Assembly: GCF_019578655.1 (NCBI RefSeq)
Contig: NC_063256.1
Span: 19,353,350 to 19,417,349, forward strand
Length of the DNA: 64,000 nucleotides
Source: Ricinus communis
Lineage: Eukaryota > Streptophyta > Magnoliopsida > Malpighiales > Euphorbiaceae
Direction: 5' to 3'
Position numbers and translations under genes: made by a program. Below, piece after piece: positions 1 to 10,456 of the stretch. Below the pieces are notes generated by a model, which made no database searches, had not been told where the DNA came from, and worked only from the letters and a program-made list of their open reading frames with translations. Each line of letters opens with the position of its first letter. The stretch's first letter is position 1.

Positions 1-284
1 AAAGATCTGAAAGCCAACTTTCTTATTTATGTATCTTAGTCTTTTATTTTATTATTTAACAGGCTATTCCCTATAAATGCGATAATTTATATTTTACAAG
101 CATCCATTACAGCATGTGAGGTCCTCTTAAGTCTAGCCCATTTTTATTAAACCAACCCATATTTGATTTGTTAGCCTATTTAATTAATTAATTATGTACA
201 AGGCTTACTTAGCCTAGCTCAATTACAAATTATGCATTCACTTCCATCCTTTTTAGTTATATGATCTTAAATCTTATGTAGGCC

Positions 285-920
285 AATTAATTTTATTAAA
301 GCATGGCAAAACCCACTAACTCTATATGGATTTTAAGTTTAAGCCCACTTACCATCCTGTAACTTAATGGACTACTTTTTATGTTAAGGTCCAATTTTAA
401 CCTAAAGTCTATATATCTAGTTTTAATTAGGCAATCACATTGCAAATATTTGGCATTCAAATAGAGAACAAAAATAAAATGCAGAAAAGTAAATCAAACT
501 GTTACAACCCTTCTATAACTAAGAAAGTGAAAGAACAAAACATCTAAAATTAAGTTACAGTGTACAAAATAGGTCAAAGTACACAGAAACTTGAATTAGG
601 GCATAAAAAGGTTGAAGAACTGATCGGCTCAGTGAAGAGCCGACTGGCTCCAAGGGGTTCTCCTTGGCTGATTCTTCAATTTACTTGAAATTCTCATGCC
701 ATTAGCCAATTTTACATGCACATAAGGTTAAAAATCGATTAATAAACACACACAAAAAATCAAAATAAAAGTATGGAAGACAAATTAAATGGACTAAAAC
801 ACAGAAAATAAAATAAACATAAAAAAAAAGACTAGAAGAAGATCATAAACACATTGCATGGCAAATTCTAGATTTGAACATACAACCCTAGAACCTCTAT
901 ATAATCATATAATGATTCAT
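285..920 (-). repeat. LTR-like inverted arm, left copy
   Basis: Read on the minus strand, this stretch matches 2725-3475 on the plus strand over most of its length. Shared landmarks are a tract containing ATTATATGATTATAT, a CCATGCAATGTGTT block, a GCCGAT/GGCTC motif cluster, a TTTTGACCTATTTTGTA block, and a GGATGGTAAGTGGGCTTAA block. It has no coding potential. The composition (pyrimidine tracts, polyadenylation-like AATAAA strings, isolated GC-rich words) fits a decayed LTR. The bases from 1 to 284 look like more of the same non-coding material, continuing off the left edge. Confidence 0.6.
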
Positions 921-1609
921 AAAAAACATATAAATCGTACAACCCTAATCCTTATAATCATTAAATTCAAAATCCAGCATACTCATATTATCATATTCAA
1001 AACCTAGGATAGATCACATTATTAGATTCAAAATCCAATAAAATCAATATGTTAAATTAAGAGAAACCCTAATCTAATCATGTGAATCATGTTATTCATT
1101 TAAAGATAAACCTAATCATGTTTCTAGAATCATAAATAAACATAAAGAAAATAGTAGGGGAAAGGTTGATTGATGATGTTGGATGGGTGGAACCTTAAGG
1201 TTGTCATTGTAGATTGCTGCTTTGCGAGTCTCTAGAGACGATGAGGCGGTTGAATTGCATATTGGTTAAAAATCCAATGCTGCTTAAGTTTGGGAAATCT
1301 ACTGTTGTTCAAAAATAAAGTTTCTAAATCTCAATTGGTACTTAGTGATTTTTCCTTTTGTTTCCTAAAACTCACTCTGCTTTCTAAACGTCTCTTAGTT
1401 CACCTAGGTTGCTAGTAATTTGTGCTTAATGAAATGTAGCTAACCCTAGACCTAAGATATCATATTCTAGTTATAATAGTAAGGTTAGAAAACCCTAAAG
1501 AAGTAGATAATACTTAATTATTTAAATTAAAAATAAATCGTTATCTTTTCTTTTATCAGATTAATATCTAATAAAATAAAATAAAATAAAATCTTTAAAA
1601 ATCAAATAA
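921..1609. other. Non-coding LTR/UTR-like DNA
   Basis: No gene was found. The stretch is AT-rich with several CCCTAATC/ACCCTAA words and an (AAAAT)n run near 1575-1592. It resembles in style the LTR-like block at 8150-8530 (CTAACCCTAGA, then AAAATAAAATCTTT), so it is probably LTR or untranslated sequence of the same Tat-like retrotransposon family. No terminal TG/CA pair or target duplication could be fixed. Confidence 0.35.
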
Positions 1610-2400
1610 TACAATAGACATCGATATATTATAGTAGCAGTCGTACTTATCTAAGTGGCTAGAGGCAGAATCTTTTACCTAGATAAGAGATAAGCAAGTG
1701 GCAAACCTTTTCGAGAAAAAACTAATTTATCGATACAGGCTACCACATCATATAGTGTCTAATAATGGCGTCCAATTCCAAGGATAGTTTAAAAAGATGA
1801 TAGAAAAGTACGAAATTGAACACCATAAGTCTTCTCCTTATAGACCTCAAGTAAATAGAGCTGTTGAGGCATCTACTATGAGTGTAAAGAAGATCTTGAC
1901 TAAGATAATTGACAGGTCAAAAGATTGGGCAGAGAAGTTTCCATATGTTTTATGGGGATATCAAAGTACTATAAGGAGTCCTATTGGAGCTCCCTATTCC
2001 TTAGTTTATTGGATGGAGGCAGTGCTGCCAGTAGAAGTGGAGATCAAGTCACTAAGGGTAATGATGGAAGCTGAGACACCCGAGGCTGAATGGGCAAGAG
2101 ATCGGTATGATCAACTCAACTTAATTAATGAGACCGAGATGAGAGCTATGTATCATATACAAATTTCTCAGCAGAGAATTGCTCGGGTGTTTGACAAGCA
2201 TGTCAAGCCTCAACCTTTGAAAGTGGGTGATCTAGTCCTTAAGGAAGGAAAGCCCATGGATCTGGATAGTATGGGTAAATTTCAGCCCAGTTAGGAAGGC
2301 CCATATCTTATTAAGAAGATCTTTGTCAAAGAAGCAACAATATTAAACATTTAGGGCAATGAGTTTAGCCAACTGGTCAACATAGATAGGCTTAAGAGAT
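1610..2400 (+). pseudogene. Ty3/gypsy (Tat-type) integrase relic
   Basis: This is the C-terminal half of a retrotransposon integrase. The longest open piece (1797-2294, 165 residues) contains the conserved block IEHHKSSPYRPQ just after the second catalytic Asp region, then WAEKFPYVLWGY, SPIGAPYSLVYWMEAVLPVEVE and the basic tail RIARVFDKHVKPQPLKVGDLVLK. These are the signatures of Ogre/Retand-like Tat elements. Upstream (1620-1796), SNNGVQFQG-like sequence is readable but broken by stops. After 2294 the tail (GPYLIKKIF, FSQLVNIDRLKRYY) continues past a stop. No gag, protease or RT is attached, so this is a 5'-truncated copy. It lies between two LTR-like arms of opposite orientation. Confidence 0.8.
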
Positions 2401-2724
2401 ATTATATATATATATAAAAGAGGATGTGAATAAAGAATAAGCCCGTTGGTTTGAAAACCCATAAAGGGCAGTCCAAGCAGAAATTAGGGTGGTTTGTTAA
2501 GGTGAAAATCGAGAGGCATCTTAGGCAAAAGTAAGAGCCAAATAAAAGGAGAATAGTGTTTGATTAGTTAGAAAACACAAAAAGGCTAACTGATCACGGG
2601 AGTTAAATTGGTTCCAACATGTACTCTGGTTAAAATGATCAATGACATGACCTTGAGTAACATGAATATGCTTTTGAGATTTTATATCAATATGCTCTTT
2701 AATCCTTAAATAACATCAATATGA

Positions 2725-3475
2725 TTTATATATTTTTTATGAATCATTATATGATTATATGAAAGTTCTAGGGCTATATATTCAAATCTAGAATCTACCA
2801 TGCAATGTGTTCTTATCTTCTGCTATGAATCATTATATGATTATATGAAAGTTCTAGGGCTATATATTCAAATCTAGAATCTGCCATGCAATGTGTTCTT
2901 ATCTTCTGCTAGTTTTCTTTTTTCTTTTTATGTTTATATTATTTTCTATTTGTTTTAGTCTATTTAATTTGTTTTCCATGCTTTTATTTCATCATTTTGT
3001 GTTTTCAATTGATTTTTGACCTTCTGTGTATGTAAAATTCGCTCTAGGCATAAGAATTTCAAGAAAATTGAAGAATCAGCCAAGGAAAAACCCTAAAGCT
3101 AATCAGCTCTAAGCTGAGCCGATTGGCTTTGTAACCTCAGCCGATCAGTTCTTTTGAGTTTCTGTGTATTTTGACCTATTTTGTATACTGTAACTTAGTT
3201 TTAGGTGTTTTTTTTTTATATATTTCTTAGTTATAAGAGGGTTATAATAGTTAGATTTACTTTTCTACACTTTATTTTTGTTTTCTGTTTGATGGATACC
3301 AAGTATTTGCAATGTGATTGCCTAATTGAAATTGGACATATAGACTTTAGGTTAAAGTTAGAACTTAACATAAAAAAGTAGGCCATTAGGTTTAAAGGAT
3401 GGTAAGTGGGCTTAAATTTAAAATCCATTGAGATTTAATGGATTTTGTCATGCTCTAATTGAATCAATTGGGTCA
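2725..3475 (+). repeat. LTR-like inverted arm, right copy
   Basis: This is the plus-strand counterpart of the arm at 285-920. It is longer than the left arm because of an internal 86-bp tandem duplication. It holds the same GC-rich words (GCCGATTGGCT, GCCGATCAG) in an AT-rich background and the same GGATGGTAAGTGGGCTTAA block near its right end. Homology fades near 3475, where T-rich low-complexity sequence begins. Interpreted as a decayed LTR downstream of the integrase relic. Confidence 0.6.
2739..2910 (+). repeat. 86-bp tandem duplication
   Basis: Two adjacent copies, 2739-2824 and 2825-2910, are nearly identical (one visible change, CTACCATG against CTGCCATG). Each begins ATGAATCATTATATGATTA and ends TCTTATCTTCTGCT. 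The homologous left arm near 840-930 has only one copy, so the duplication arose in the right arm after the two arms separated. Confidence 0.9.
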
Positions 3476-4307
3476 TTTTTACTTTCTTTGACCATTTTTA
3501 CTTCTTTTTTACGGTGGTGACTATTGTATTTATATTTCATTTTTACCTTTTTTAACCATTTTTATTTCTTTTTTACGTGATTTTATGTCTTTTTCTTATT
3601 TTTTTCATTCTTTATTTTCATTTATGCATTTATTCTAAAAACTCACGTATAGAGCAGTATATACACCTTTAGAAACAGTGAAAGAGACAAGAAAAAGTGT
3701 CAATCTTTATATTATCATAAACAGTAGCATCAAAAGTCTGTCTTTTATATGTTGTGTAATTAATGTATAAATTGATGAATAAGTAAAAGAACAATTTCAG
3801 ACTTTTTCGGCCTTTCAATTAACTCTTTTTTCCTTTTCTTGTTAAAATAAATTAAATGGAAATTTTTTTTTTCTTTCTTTATTGTGTACTATTTTCTTTT
3901 GAATATTTTTGAATTAAAAAGAAGAAATATTTCTGTTAAAATGTTAAATGTTTCTGAAAGAATAACTAAATTCTAATTTTTGAATTTGATATTGCTTTTT
4001 TAAATGTATTTTTTTATTAATTAATAGTATTAAAAATGTATTGGATCCTTTTAATTTGTTATCGATTGTGTATTTAAAATATTGAGATTTAGTAATTTGA
4101 TAAGAAATATAGTAATTCACCTTTTTAGTGTTGAAAAATATTGAGAAATAAATAATTCCAATTTATATTTAAACATGCGGCTAAAATATTTGATGAATAT
4201 CCTGAATATTTTTTTTTCTTCTAATGATGGTTCTAATAGATATGCTACTTATAGGTTTGATATTATATACGAAATAGTATACATATAATATACATATATG
4301 AACAAAT

Positions 4308-4311
<4 letters not shown>

Positions 4312-4360
<49 letters not shown>
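4312..4360. repeat. (AT)n microsatellite
   Basis: An uninterrupted AT dinucleotide run of about 24 units. The apparent open frame through it is an artefact of the repeat. Confidence 0.95.
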
Positions 4361-4363
<3 letters not shown>

Positions 4364-4389
4364 TCCCATATAATCTTAAGAAGAAAAAA

Positions 4390-4920
4390 ATCTTATTTGT
4401 AACTTTATTATTTTGATTTGCTAAAAATATATATACTAAACATGTACTAAAATATGCGAAATAGGTATTACAAATACGAGTTAATTATTAAAAGAAAGTC
4501 AAATATCAGTATTACATACTAGAAATATATTATATATATACTAAATTTGTACTAAATAGATACCAAAATATAATTTCAGAAATAAGTTGTAGATACTAAC
4601 TATATATCAAATGTATACCTAATATGTATTGAAACATATACTATCATAGATACAAAAAAAAATTCACTGGTTATTTATTAAATATATACGAAATATATAC
4701 TAAAATATATGAAAAAGATATTAAAAAATAGTTTTAGATGATAGTTGTATATTTAACTAGCTCTCCAATGGATAAATTTATAATTAAATTAATATTATTA
4801 AATGGTAACTAAACATATATCAGACATATATTAAATATATACTAATAAATACCTTAAAAATTATAAAAATATATACCAAATTATCAATAATATATATCAT
4901 TTCGTAAAAATAAATAACTA
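4390..4920. repeat. Degenerate AT-rich repeat block
   Basis: Variants of a phrase like AAATATATACTAAAATATATGAAA recur many times with irregular spacing (for example near 4420, 4530, 4600, 4680 and 4820). The repeats are too diverged to define a unit by eye. They may be an expanded low-complexity array or decayed satellite-like DNA. Confidence 0.4.
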
Positions 4921-5841
4921 ATATATACCACCGTATTTTTAAAATAATTTTTCAAAAAAGTATAGTATTTTTGGAAAAAAATTTATAATAAATATTATTT
5001 TTTATAATATTTATGGAAAAATCCCTAAATTTATTTTTTGGCAGAGAAGTCAAGCCCGTAATTGAATTGTGAAAGCTTCCGTCGTGGATTCTAGACAAGC
5101 CATGATAAAAAATAAAAAATATATTACAAAATAGGAAGACCAAATTATCTATTCAGATTGCATAAATTATGCTAATTTATATTTTGATGTATTATACTTT
5201 TACCTCTACTTTTCGATATATTGCTATTGGATCTCTACTTTCAATTCATTATACCAAATTCCTCATTTGTCTGTTTTTGTCAAAAATCAATTGAGTAATG
5301 GATTAATTTGAAAATTAAAAGTTCTATTTCATCATACTACTTTTTATACAATCAAATTCACTCAGAATTAGTTACTTATTAAACTATGATAAAATAATTG
5401 TCTTATATATCCTAATTATTTTTAATATAATATCAAAGTCACTTTAAATGATATCTTTTATCGAATTAGGACAAATTTATTTTTAATTTTTGCCTTCTTG
5501 TTCCTTTTACTTAAATAAATAAAGTAAAATTTTTATTTTTTAGAATTTTGTTTATTTAAAAATATTTTTTGTAAACTAATTTAAATAAAATTTGACATTA
5601 ATTCATTAAAATACATATTTACATTAGAATATCATACAATAATTATTTAGTACGCATTTTCAAAAAAAATTATCTAAATAGATAATAATGTGTACTCAAT
5701 AACATTAAATTTGATTTAAAAAAAAATTACTATAGTTAGGTTTTTGATATTGTTAAAGAAAACTTCATGTACTGAAGTAAGAAAGATAACTTTATAGTAT
5801 TGACAATATTTTATATAAACTCATGTAAAATAAATTATCAC

Positions 5842-5943
5842 AGATTGTTGTACCATTTATAGAAAAATATATTTGCAATAATTTATTAGTTATTACATTT
5901 ATAATATTATAGATTGTTGTACCATTTATAGAAAAATATATTT
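5842..5943 (+). repeat. 33-bp direct repeat pair
   Basis: The same 33 bp, starting AGATTGTTGTACCATTTATA, occurs at 5842-5874 and 5911-5943, separated by 36 bp. No mismatch is visible between the copies. Confidence 0.9.
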
Positions 5944-7049
5944 ATATGTTGGCAACTTAATAATCTTTAAATTTCCATTTTATAATAAAAACCAGTATAA
6001 GAAATAATTATTATATGCATTACATTAACAAAAATGGAAATATAGTTTAAACAGAATTAGAATAAAAAAAATTTATTGTTATTAAATTTAATTGTAAATA
6101 GTGATAGTCTATTTTCATAATTAGATAATTTTCTTATTCCAAAAGATAAAATCTATTAAATGAACTTTGTTGGCTTATTATGAATTTATCTTCAAACAGT
6201 AAATATTTATTTTTTAATTAAAATAATTCTTATCTAGAAAATAACATATTTTAATTACATATTCTTATACTTTTACTTAATTAATAAATAATTTAATTAC
6301 TTTATCTTAAAATAATCATTAATAGGGACTTTTAAGTAAATTTGTCTACTATCTTTCTGCCCGCACTTTTATTGGTATTATTTTTTTCTTAACTTTTTTT
6401 TATGTGATTAAAATTATAATTAATTACTTTTTACGTTATGATTTTTATTCTCTTATATGAATTATCTCTTGGGTCGATTTTATTACACTAAATTCTCCTT
6501 ATATTTTTACAAAAATTAACTACTAACCCCTGCATTCAAAATTAATGCAGTTAAGGATTAAATTAAAAAATAAAATTATAATTTGATCCTTAAATTTTTT
6601 ATCAAGTTTAAAATCATCCAAAATTAATTTCTTACCAAACTAAAATAACATATTTATTTTTAATATAGTTTAATTCTAATGTCTATCAAAAAATAATATT
6701 TCTAACTATAAATATGTATTATATTTTATTAAAATCCGAATTAAATTATATGCTAATCTGATAATGTTGCTTTAAATATAAATATTTTTAAAATATTTAA
6801 ATTTTTAGATTTAAATTGTATTAAAATTTAGAGTAAATAAAAATGATTATTAATTATTACTCCACTAAATTAATAATCTCACTTTAATATAATAAAGAAA
6901 TTAATATTGGATGAACTTCATACTTGATAAAAGACCTATGTAGATGTATTTGTAATTTTTTTTTTTATTTCTGAAGGGTCTTTGGATTTAGAAGATAGAT
7001 TTACTCAAAAGGCTTTGAAATTTGGATATCCCTTTCTTCAATTTTGATG

Positions 7050-8110
7050 GTAAAATCTATTTTGAAAATAGAAAACTTTGAAAACTCATAAATTTGCTTC
7101 TTTTGAATCTTGGATATTTCTCAGTCATCAAGATGCTTTGTAAAATCTTCAATAGTGATTTTTTACTATTTACCAAACTTTTAGATCTTGAGGAGCCAGA
7201 GGTAGAAGAGTTTAAAAAGGAAAACGATCTAAAGAAAAGTGGTTCTAAATTCATTTTAAAACAAAACAAAATAACTTTGTCTTAAACAAACATGAACCAA
7301 GCCACCAGTTTTACTGCCCTTATCTCCAAAAACAGGTCTTACTACTGTGCATAAATAAATAGGTTTACTTATCAAAGATATGATGCAATTGAATAAAACG
7401 AGTTTAAATCCCCTATGATGTAAATAACCTTCCTTATCGAGGGACCTTTAGGCTCTAATACCAATAGAGAAAAATAGATAAAGAACAAGTTTCTGATGTG
7501 CAGGATCCTCAGATGAGGCAAGCACAGAGCATACACTTGTTATCTATTTATGCACAAAGAGTAAAGAAAAGAAAGCGAGTGTTTATTTATTAAACAAATA
7601 TACAATCTTTGAAAATAAAAGCTTTGGAAAGAAATAGAACTTACAAGAGTAGAGTTGTAGAATACAAGAGGAAAGGTTTCTCTCTTACTCTCAACACTCT
7701 TATCTCATACTGATTACAGAGAATTGAAGAATACAAGATTTATTTGTAGTTTTTTAGTCTGCCTTCTTCTTTGAAATATCTTTATTTATAAAGGTCTTGA
7801 GCCTTCAGCTTCAATAATTCGTTCTTTGGATGCTTTTGGTAATGGAGTAGGAGGCTTCTTTCTTTTTCTGAGATGGAGCAGATGTTTTGAAATAATGGAG
7901 TCCTCCTTTTTATTTTTCTTTAATAATGGTGCAGGATAAGAGAATCTTTTGTCTTCTTTTTCTTTTGAAAATACATTCTTTTCTTCATTCGCGCTTTTGG
8001 CCCATTACAGAATATCACCGTGGGCAACCATTTCTGATTTTCAACCTAAGGGCTTTTCAAGGCTTTACAACATTTTATTTTATGGGCTTGAATATCGCAA
8101 AACAATCATC
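7050..8110 (-). mobile_element. 5' region of a reverse-transcribing element
   Basis: On the minus strand a TATA-like box (7781-7794, CCTTTATAAATAAA) is followed by a leader with a polyadenylation-like AATAAA around 7582-7592 and then, at 7463-7451, TGGTATTAGAGCC. That is one base off the usual initiator-Met tRNA primer-binding site. Beyond the PBS, a 70-residue Ser/Lys-rich open frame (7269-7057) has no family I recognise. The order promoter, polyA signal, PBS fits an LTR retrotransposon (LTR about 8107-7466) or the leader of an endogenous pararetrovirus. No protease, RT or coat motif was found to decide between them. The LTR termini are not clean TG/CA. Confidence 0.45.
7451..7463 (-). other. 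Initiator-Met primer-binding-site-like motif
   Basis: The minus strand reads TGGTATTAGAGCC, against the common plant retroelement PBS TGGTATCAGAGCC, a single C-to-T difference. It sits directly downstream, on that strand, of the putative LTR or leader end. Confidence 0.6.
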
Positions 8111-8149
8111 TTAATTGGAGTCACCCTAAAAATACAGATCTAATTGCAT

Positions 8150-9068
8150 AATGAGATACAATATCATAAAGATCTAGATTTAACATGTAACCCTAATCAT
8201 TTCAATCCATCAAATTCAAAAATTAATAGAAATCAAATTCAAAAATTGCTAACACTTGCTAATAGGTGCTGAGACTTGCTAACAACTGCTAACCCTAGAT
8301 TTAGGACTTAATTACATATTTATAGTAGTAGGATTTAGGAAACTTTAGGAAATCAAATAAATACCAACAATTAAAATAAAATCTTTTTTATTTATCGAAA
8401 GTTAAGTTCGATAAATATAAAAAATAGAATCCATTTAAATTCAAATATTATTGATAATATCTTCTAAAAGGTATTTTAGCATTTTAAATCAATTAATCAC
8501 ATAAAACAATGTCACAATTCAAGAAATAGGCCGATTGGGACTATGTACAGTCAATCGACTCTACACAGATCGACTATTGTACAACCAATCAGCTCTACAC
8601 AGATCGACTCTTGTACAGCCAATCAGTTCTACACCAATTGGCTCTTTTATAGCTAATCAGCTCTACACAGACCGGCTCTTGTACAACCAATCGGCTCTAC
8701 ATAAAACCGATTGGCTCAAGGGCTAAAAGGTTTATAAAATTCTTATAATTTAATTCTTAAACTTTTTAAAAAAATCAATTCATCCCTTAAACTTAACTTT
8801 TTCAATTAATTGGATCCAAATTGATTTTAAAAAAGCTATTTTGATTCAATTACTCACAAACCCAGTTAGGATTCACCCGTCCTCGACCTCTTGAGATTCG
8901 AAAAAGGCAGTAACTTTCATCATCGAGTTTTTTGTAATTCCTTCCATAATTCTCTTCATATCTAAATCCGAAAAATGGATGTTGACATCCAGCTTTAGCC
9001 TTTTCTAAAGATGGCAAATGGGTGGGTTAAGTCAGGTTCGAATAAGATCGTTTTTAATTTCGGATCAT
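8150..9068. mobile_element. LTR-like fragment, Tat-type family
   Basis: Non-coding DNA with CTAACCCTAGATTTAGG, AAAATAAAATCTTTT and clusters of GATCGGCTC-type words. It is similar in style to 920-1640 and to the arms at 285-920 and 2725-3475. It contains a five-unit 34-bp tandem array. The sequence after the array (8720-9068) shows only an AT-rich stretch and a short GC-richer patch (8860-8900) with no recognised function. LTR ends were not identified. Confidence 0.35.
8544..8716 (+). repeat. 34-bp minisatellite, five units
   Basis: Units begin at 8544, 8578, 8612, 8646 and 8680, each a variant of TGTACAACCAATCAGCTCTA followed by CACAGATCGACTCT. The last unit is slightly extended. The open frame across it (8535-8726) is a by-product of a repeat without stops and should not be called a gene. 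Confidence 0.9.
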
Positions 9069-10403
9069 TGATAGTGTGCATTTTATGCATACTAATTATC
9101 ATATTTTCTTAGTTATGATTGAGTATTTGTGCTTAATTGTGGATCATAAATGTGATTATTGATTTTTATGTTAGACGGATTGTTTTAATGCAACATGAAG
9201 CTAAAAGGATGATATTGGATGAGTTTTCATAAAGATTGATGCTTTGGAGAGTTTTGGATAAAAGGGAGAAAAGATGGCAGAAGATCTCTTCAGTTAGAGC
9301 GTGCCCACGGCGTTTTCTAGAAATCTGAATTTTATGGAAAGAAGCCTAAAGTGATATTATTTGTCATGTGGTCTTTTAATTCATTTTTGGGAGTGTTTAT
9401 TGACTAAAACTCCTTATTACTTAAGGTTTATTTAGGAATGAATGATTCCTATTTAGACACAACTTCTACTATTTCTTATGGGGTAAGTTTTCCTATTTGG
9501 GTAATTAGAAGATATATATTTTGAGTTTTAGGGTTAAGAAAGGACGAACTCTTAGACGAATATTTTTCATTCATTGTTTTAGCTTTCTTCTTTGTTTTAT
9601 TTTCTCTACAATAATTATGTGTGGCTAAACTCTTTTCTTTCCAACTCAAGGTTAATTAAGGTTTGAATTCATATGAATTGTGAAATTTAATTGTTCTTTA
9701 TTATTTTCTTAAATTTATTAATATTCATGTATCTTCTATATCTATTAGGAATTCTATTTTTGTTGATTATGTAAAAAGGCCTATTACTTAATTATCAAGA
9801 TAGTCTACACCAAATTAGAATATTAAATCCGTAATTGTTTAATTATTCTAATGATTAGTGGTAGAATAACATACACATGTTATGTGGATACATGATCTAG
9901 TCTAAATGAATTCATCTTATATATTTGTTGGCTAGAATTGGGTTTCTCTAAATTACATTGCTATTGGTAAATTAAATCTTAGAAGCTTTTCTAGGATTCT
10001 TTATTTAATAAGAGAATTAATCAAATGGCTTCCATTGATTAACGAAAAATTAAGGAGAAATTAGATTGTTAGAGCTTCTCAATAACTATAACCAATTTAT
10101 TAATGGATTTGGAAATTATAATTGCATCAATGATCAATTCAATGAATTAAAACTAAGATTATACCTTAGGTTGGAGTTTTCTCATATTGATTTATCTTCT
10201 CAAATTTTATTATTGCTTCTTTATTGATTTTTAGTTTAATTTGTTTTGATTCCAAATTTAAAATCCCTCCTAATTTTATTTGAATTTTGTTAAAGAAATA
10301 AATCTTACCAATCTCTGTGGATTCGACCCTACTTGTCACTATTTACAAGTTGTTTTTATTTAAAGAGTAGGAATTTATTTTTGTTGGATTCGACACCCAT
10401 CAA
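9069..10403 (+). mobile_element. 5' LTR of plus-strand Athila-like element
   Basis: Starts TGATAGTGTGCATTTTATGC and ends CGACACCCATCA just before a PBS. The last 150 bp contain the typical Athila-group LTR end (CTGTGGATTCGACCCTACTTG). The length, about 1.33 kb, matches other Athila-type LTRs. No second copy is present in the window, so the 3' LTR has been lost with the truncated 3' end of the element. Confidence 0.75.
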
Positions 10404-10406
10404 ATT

Positions 10407-10425
10407 TTGGCACTGTTGCCGGGAT
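10407..10425 (+). other. Asp-tRNA-type primer-binding site
   Basis: TTGGCACTGTTGCCGGGAT follows the LTR end within a few bases. Athila-group elements use a PBS of the form TGGCGCCGTTGCCGGGGA. The two CG-to-CA/TG changes and one lost G fit decay of methylated CpG. Confidence 0.75.
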
Positions 10426-10456
10426 TGGTGTCACTTAATTATATTTATTTATTTTA

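Larger units (their letters stand above)
3476..7049. other. AT-rich intergenic DNA, no gene seen
   Basis: No coding region could be supported. Short open frames here are low-complexity and lack recognisable protein features. The stretch contains a long AT microsatellite, a block of degenerate ATATATACTAAA-like repeats (about 4390-4920), and one pair of 33-bp direct repeats. A slightly less AT-rich patch at 5040-5110 shows no recognisable feature. Confidence 0.6.

Noticed and set aside
4181..4369. Ile/Tyr-repeat open frame
   Set aside because: Produced by the AT microsatellite.
8535..8726. 63-codon open frame with repeated peptide
   Set aside because: It is only the translation of the 34-bp tandem repeat. 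There is no start context, promoter or homologue.
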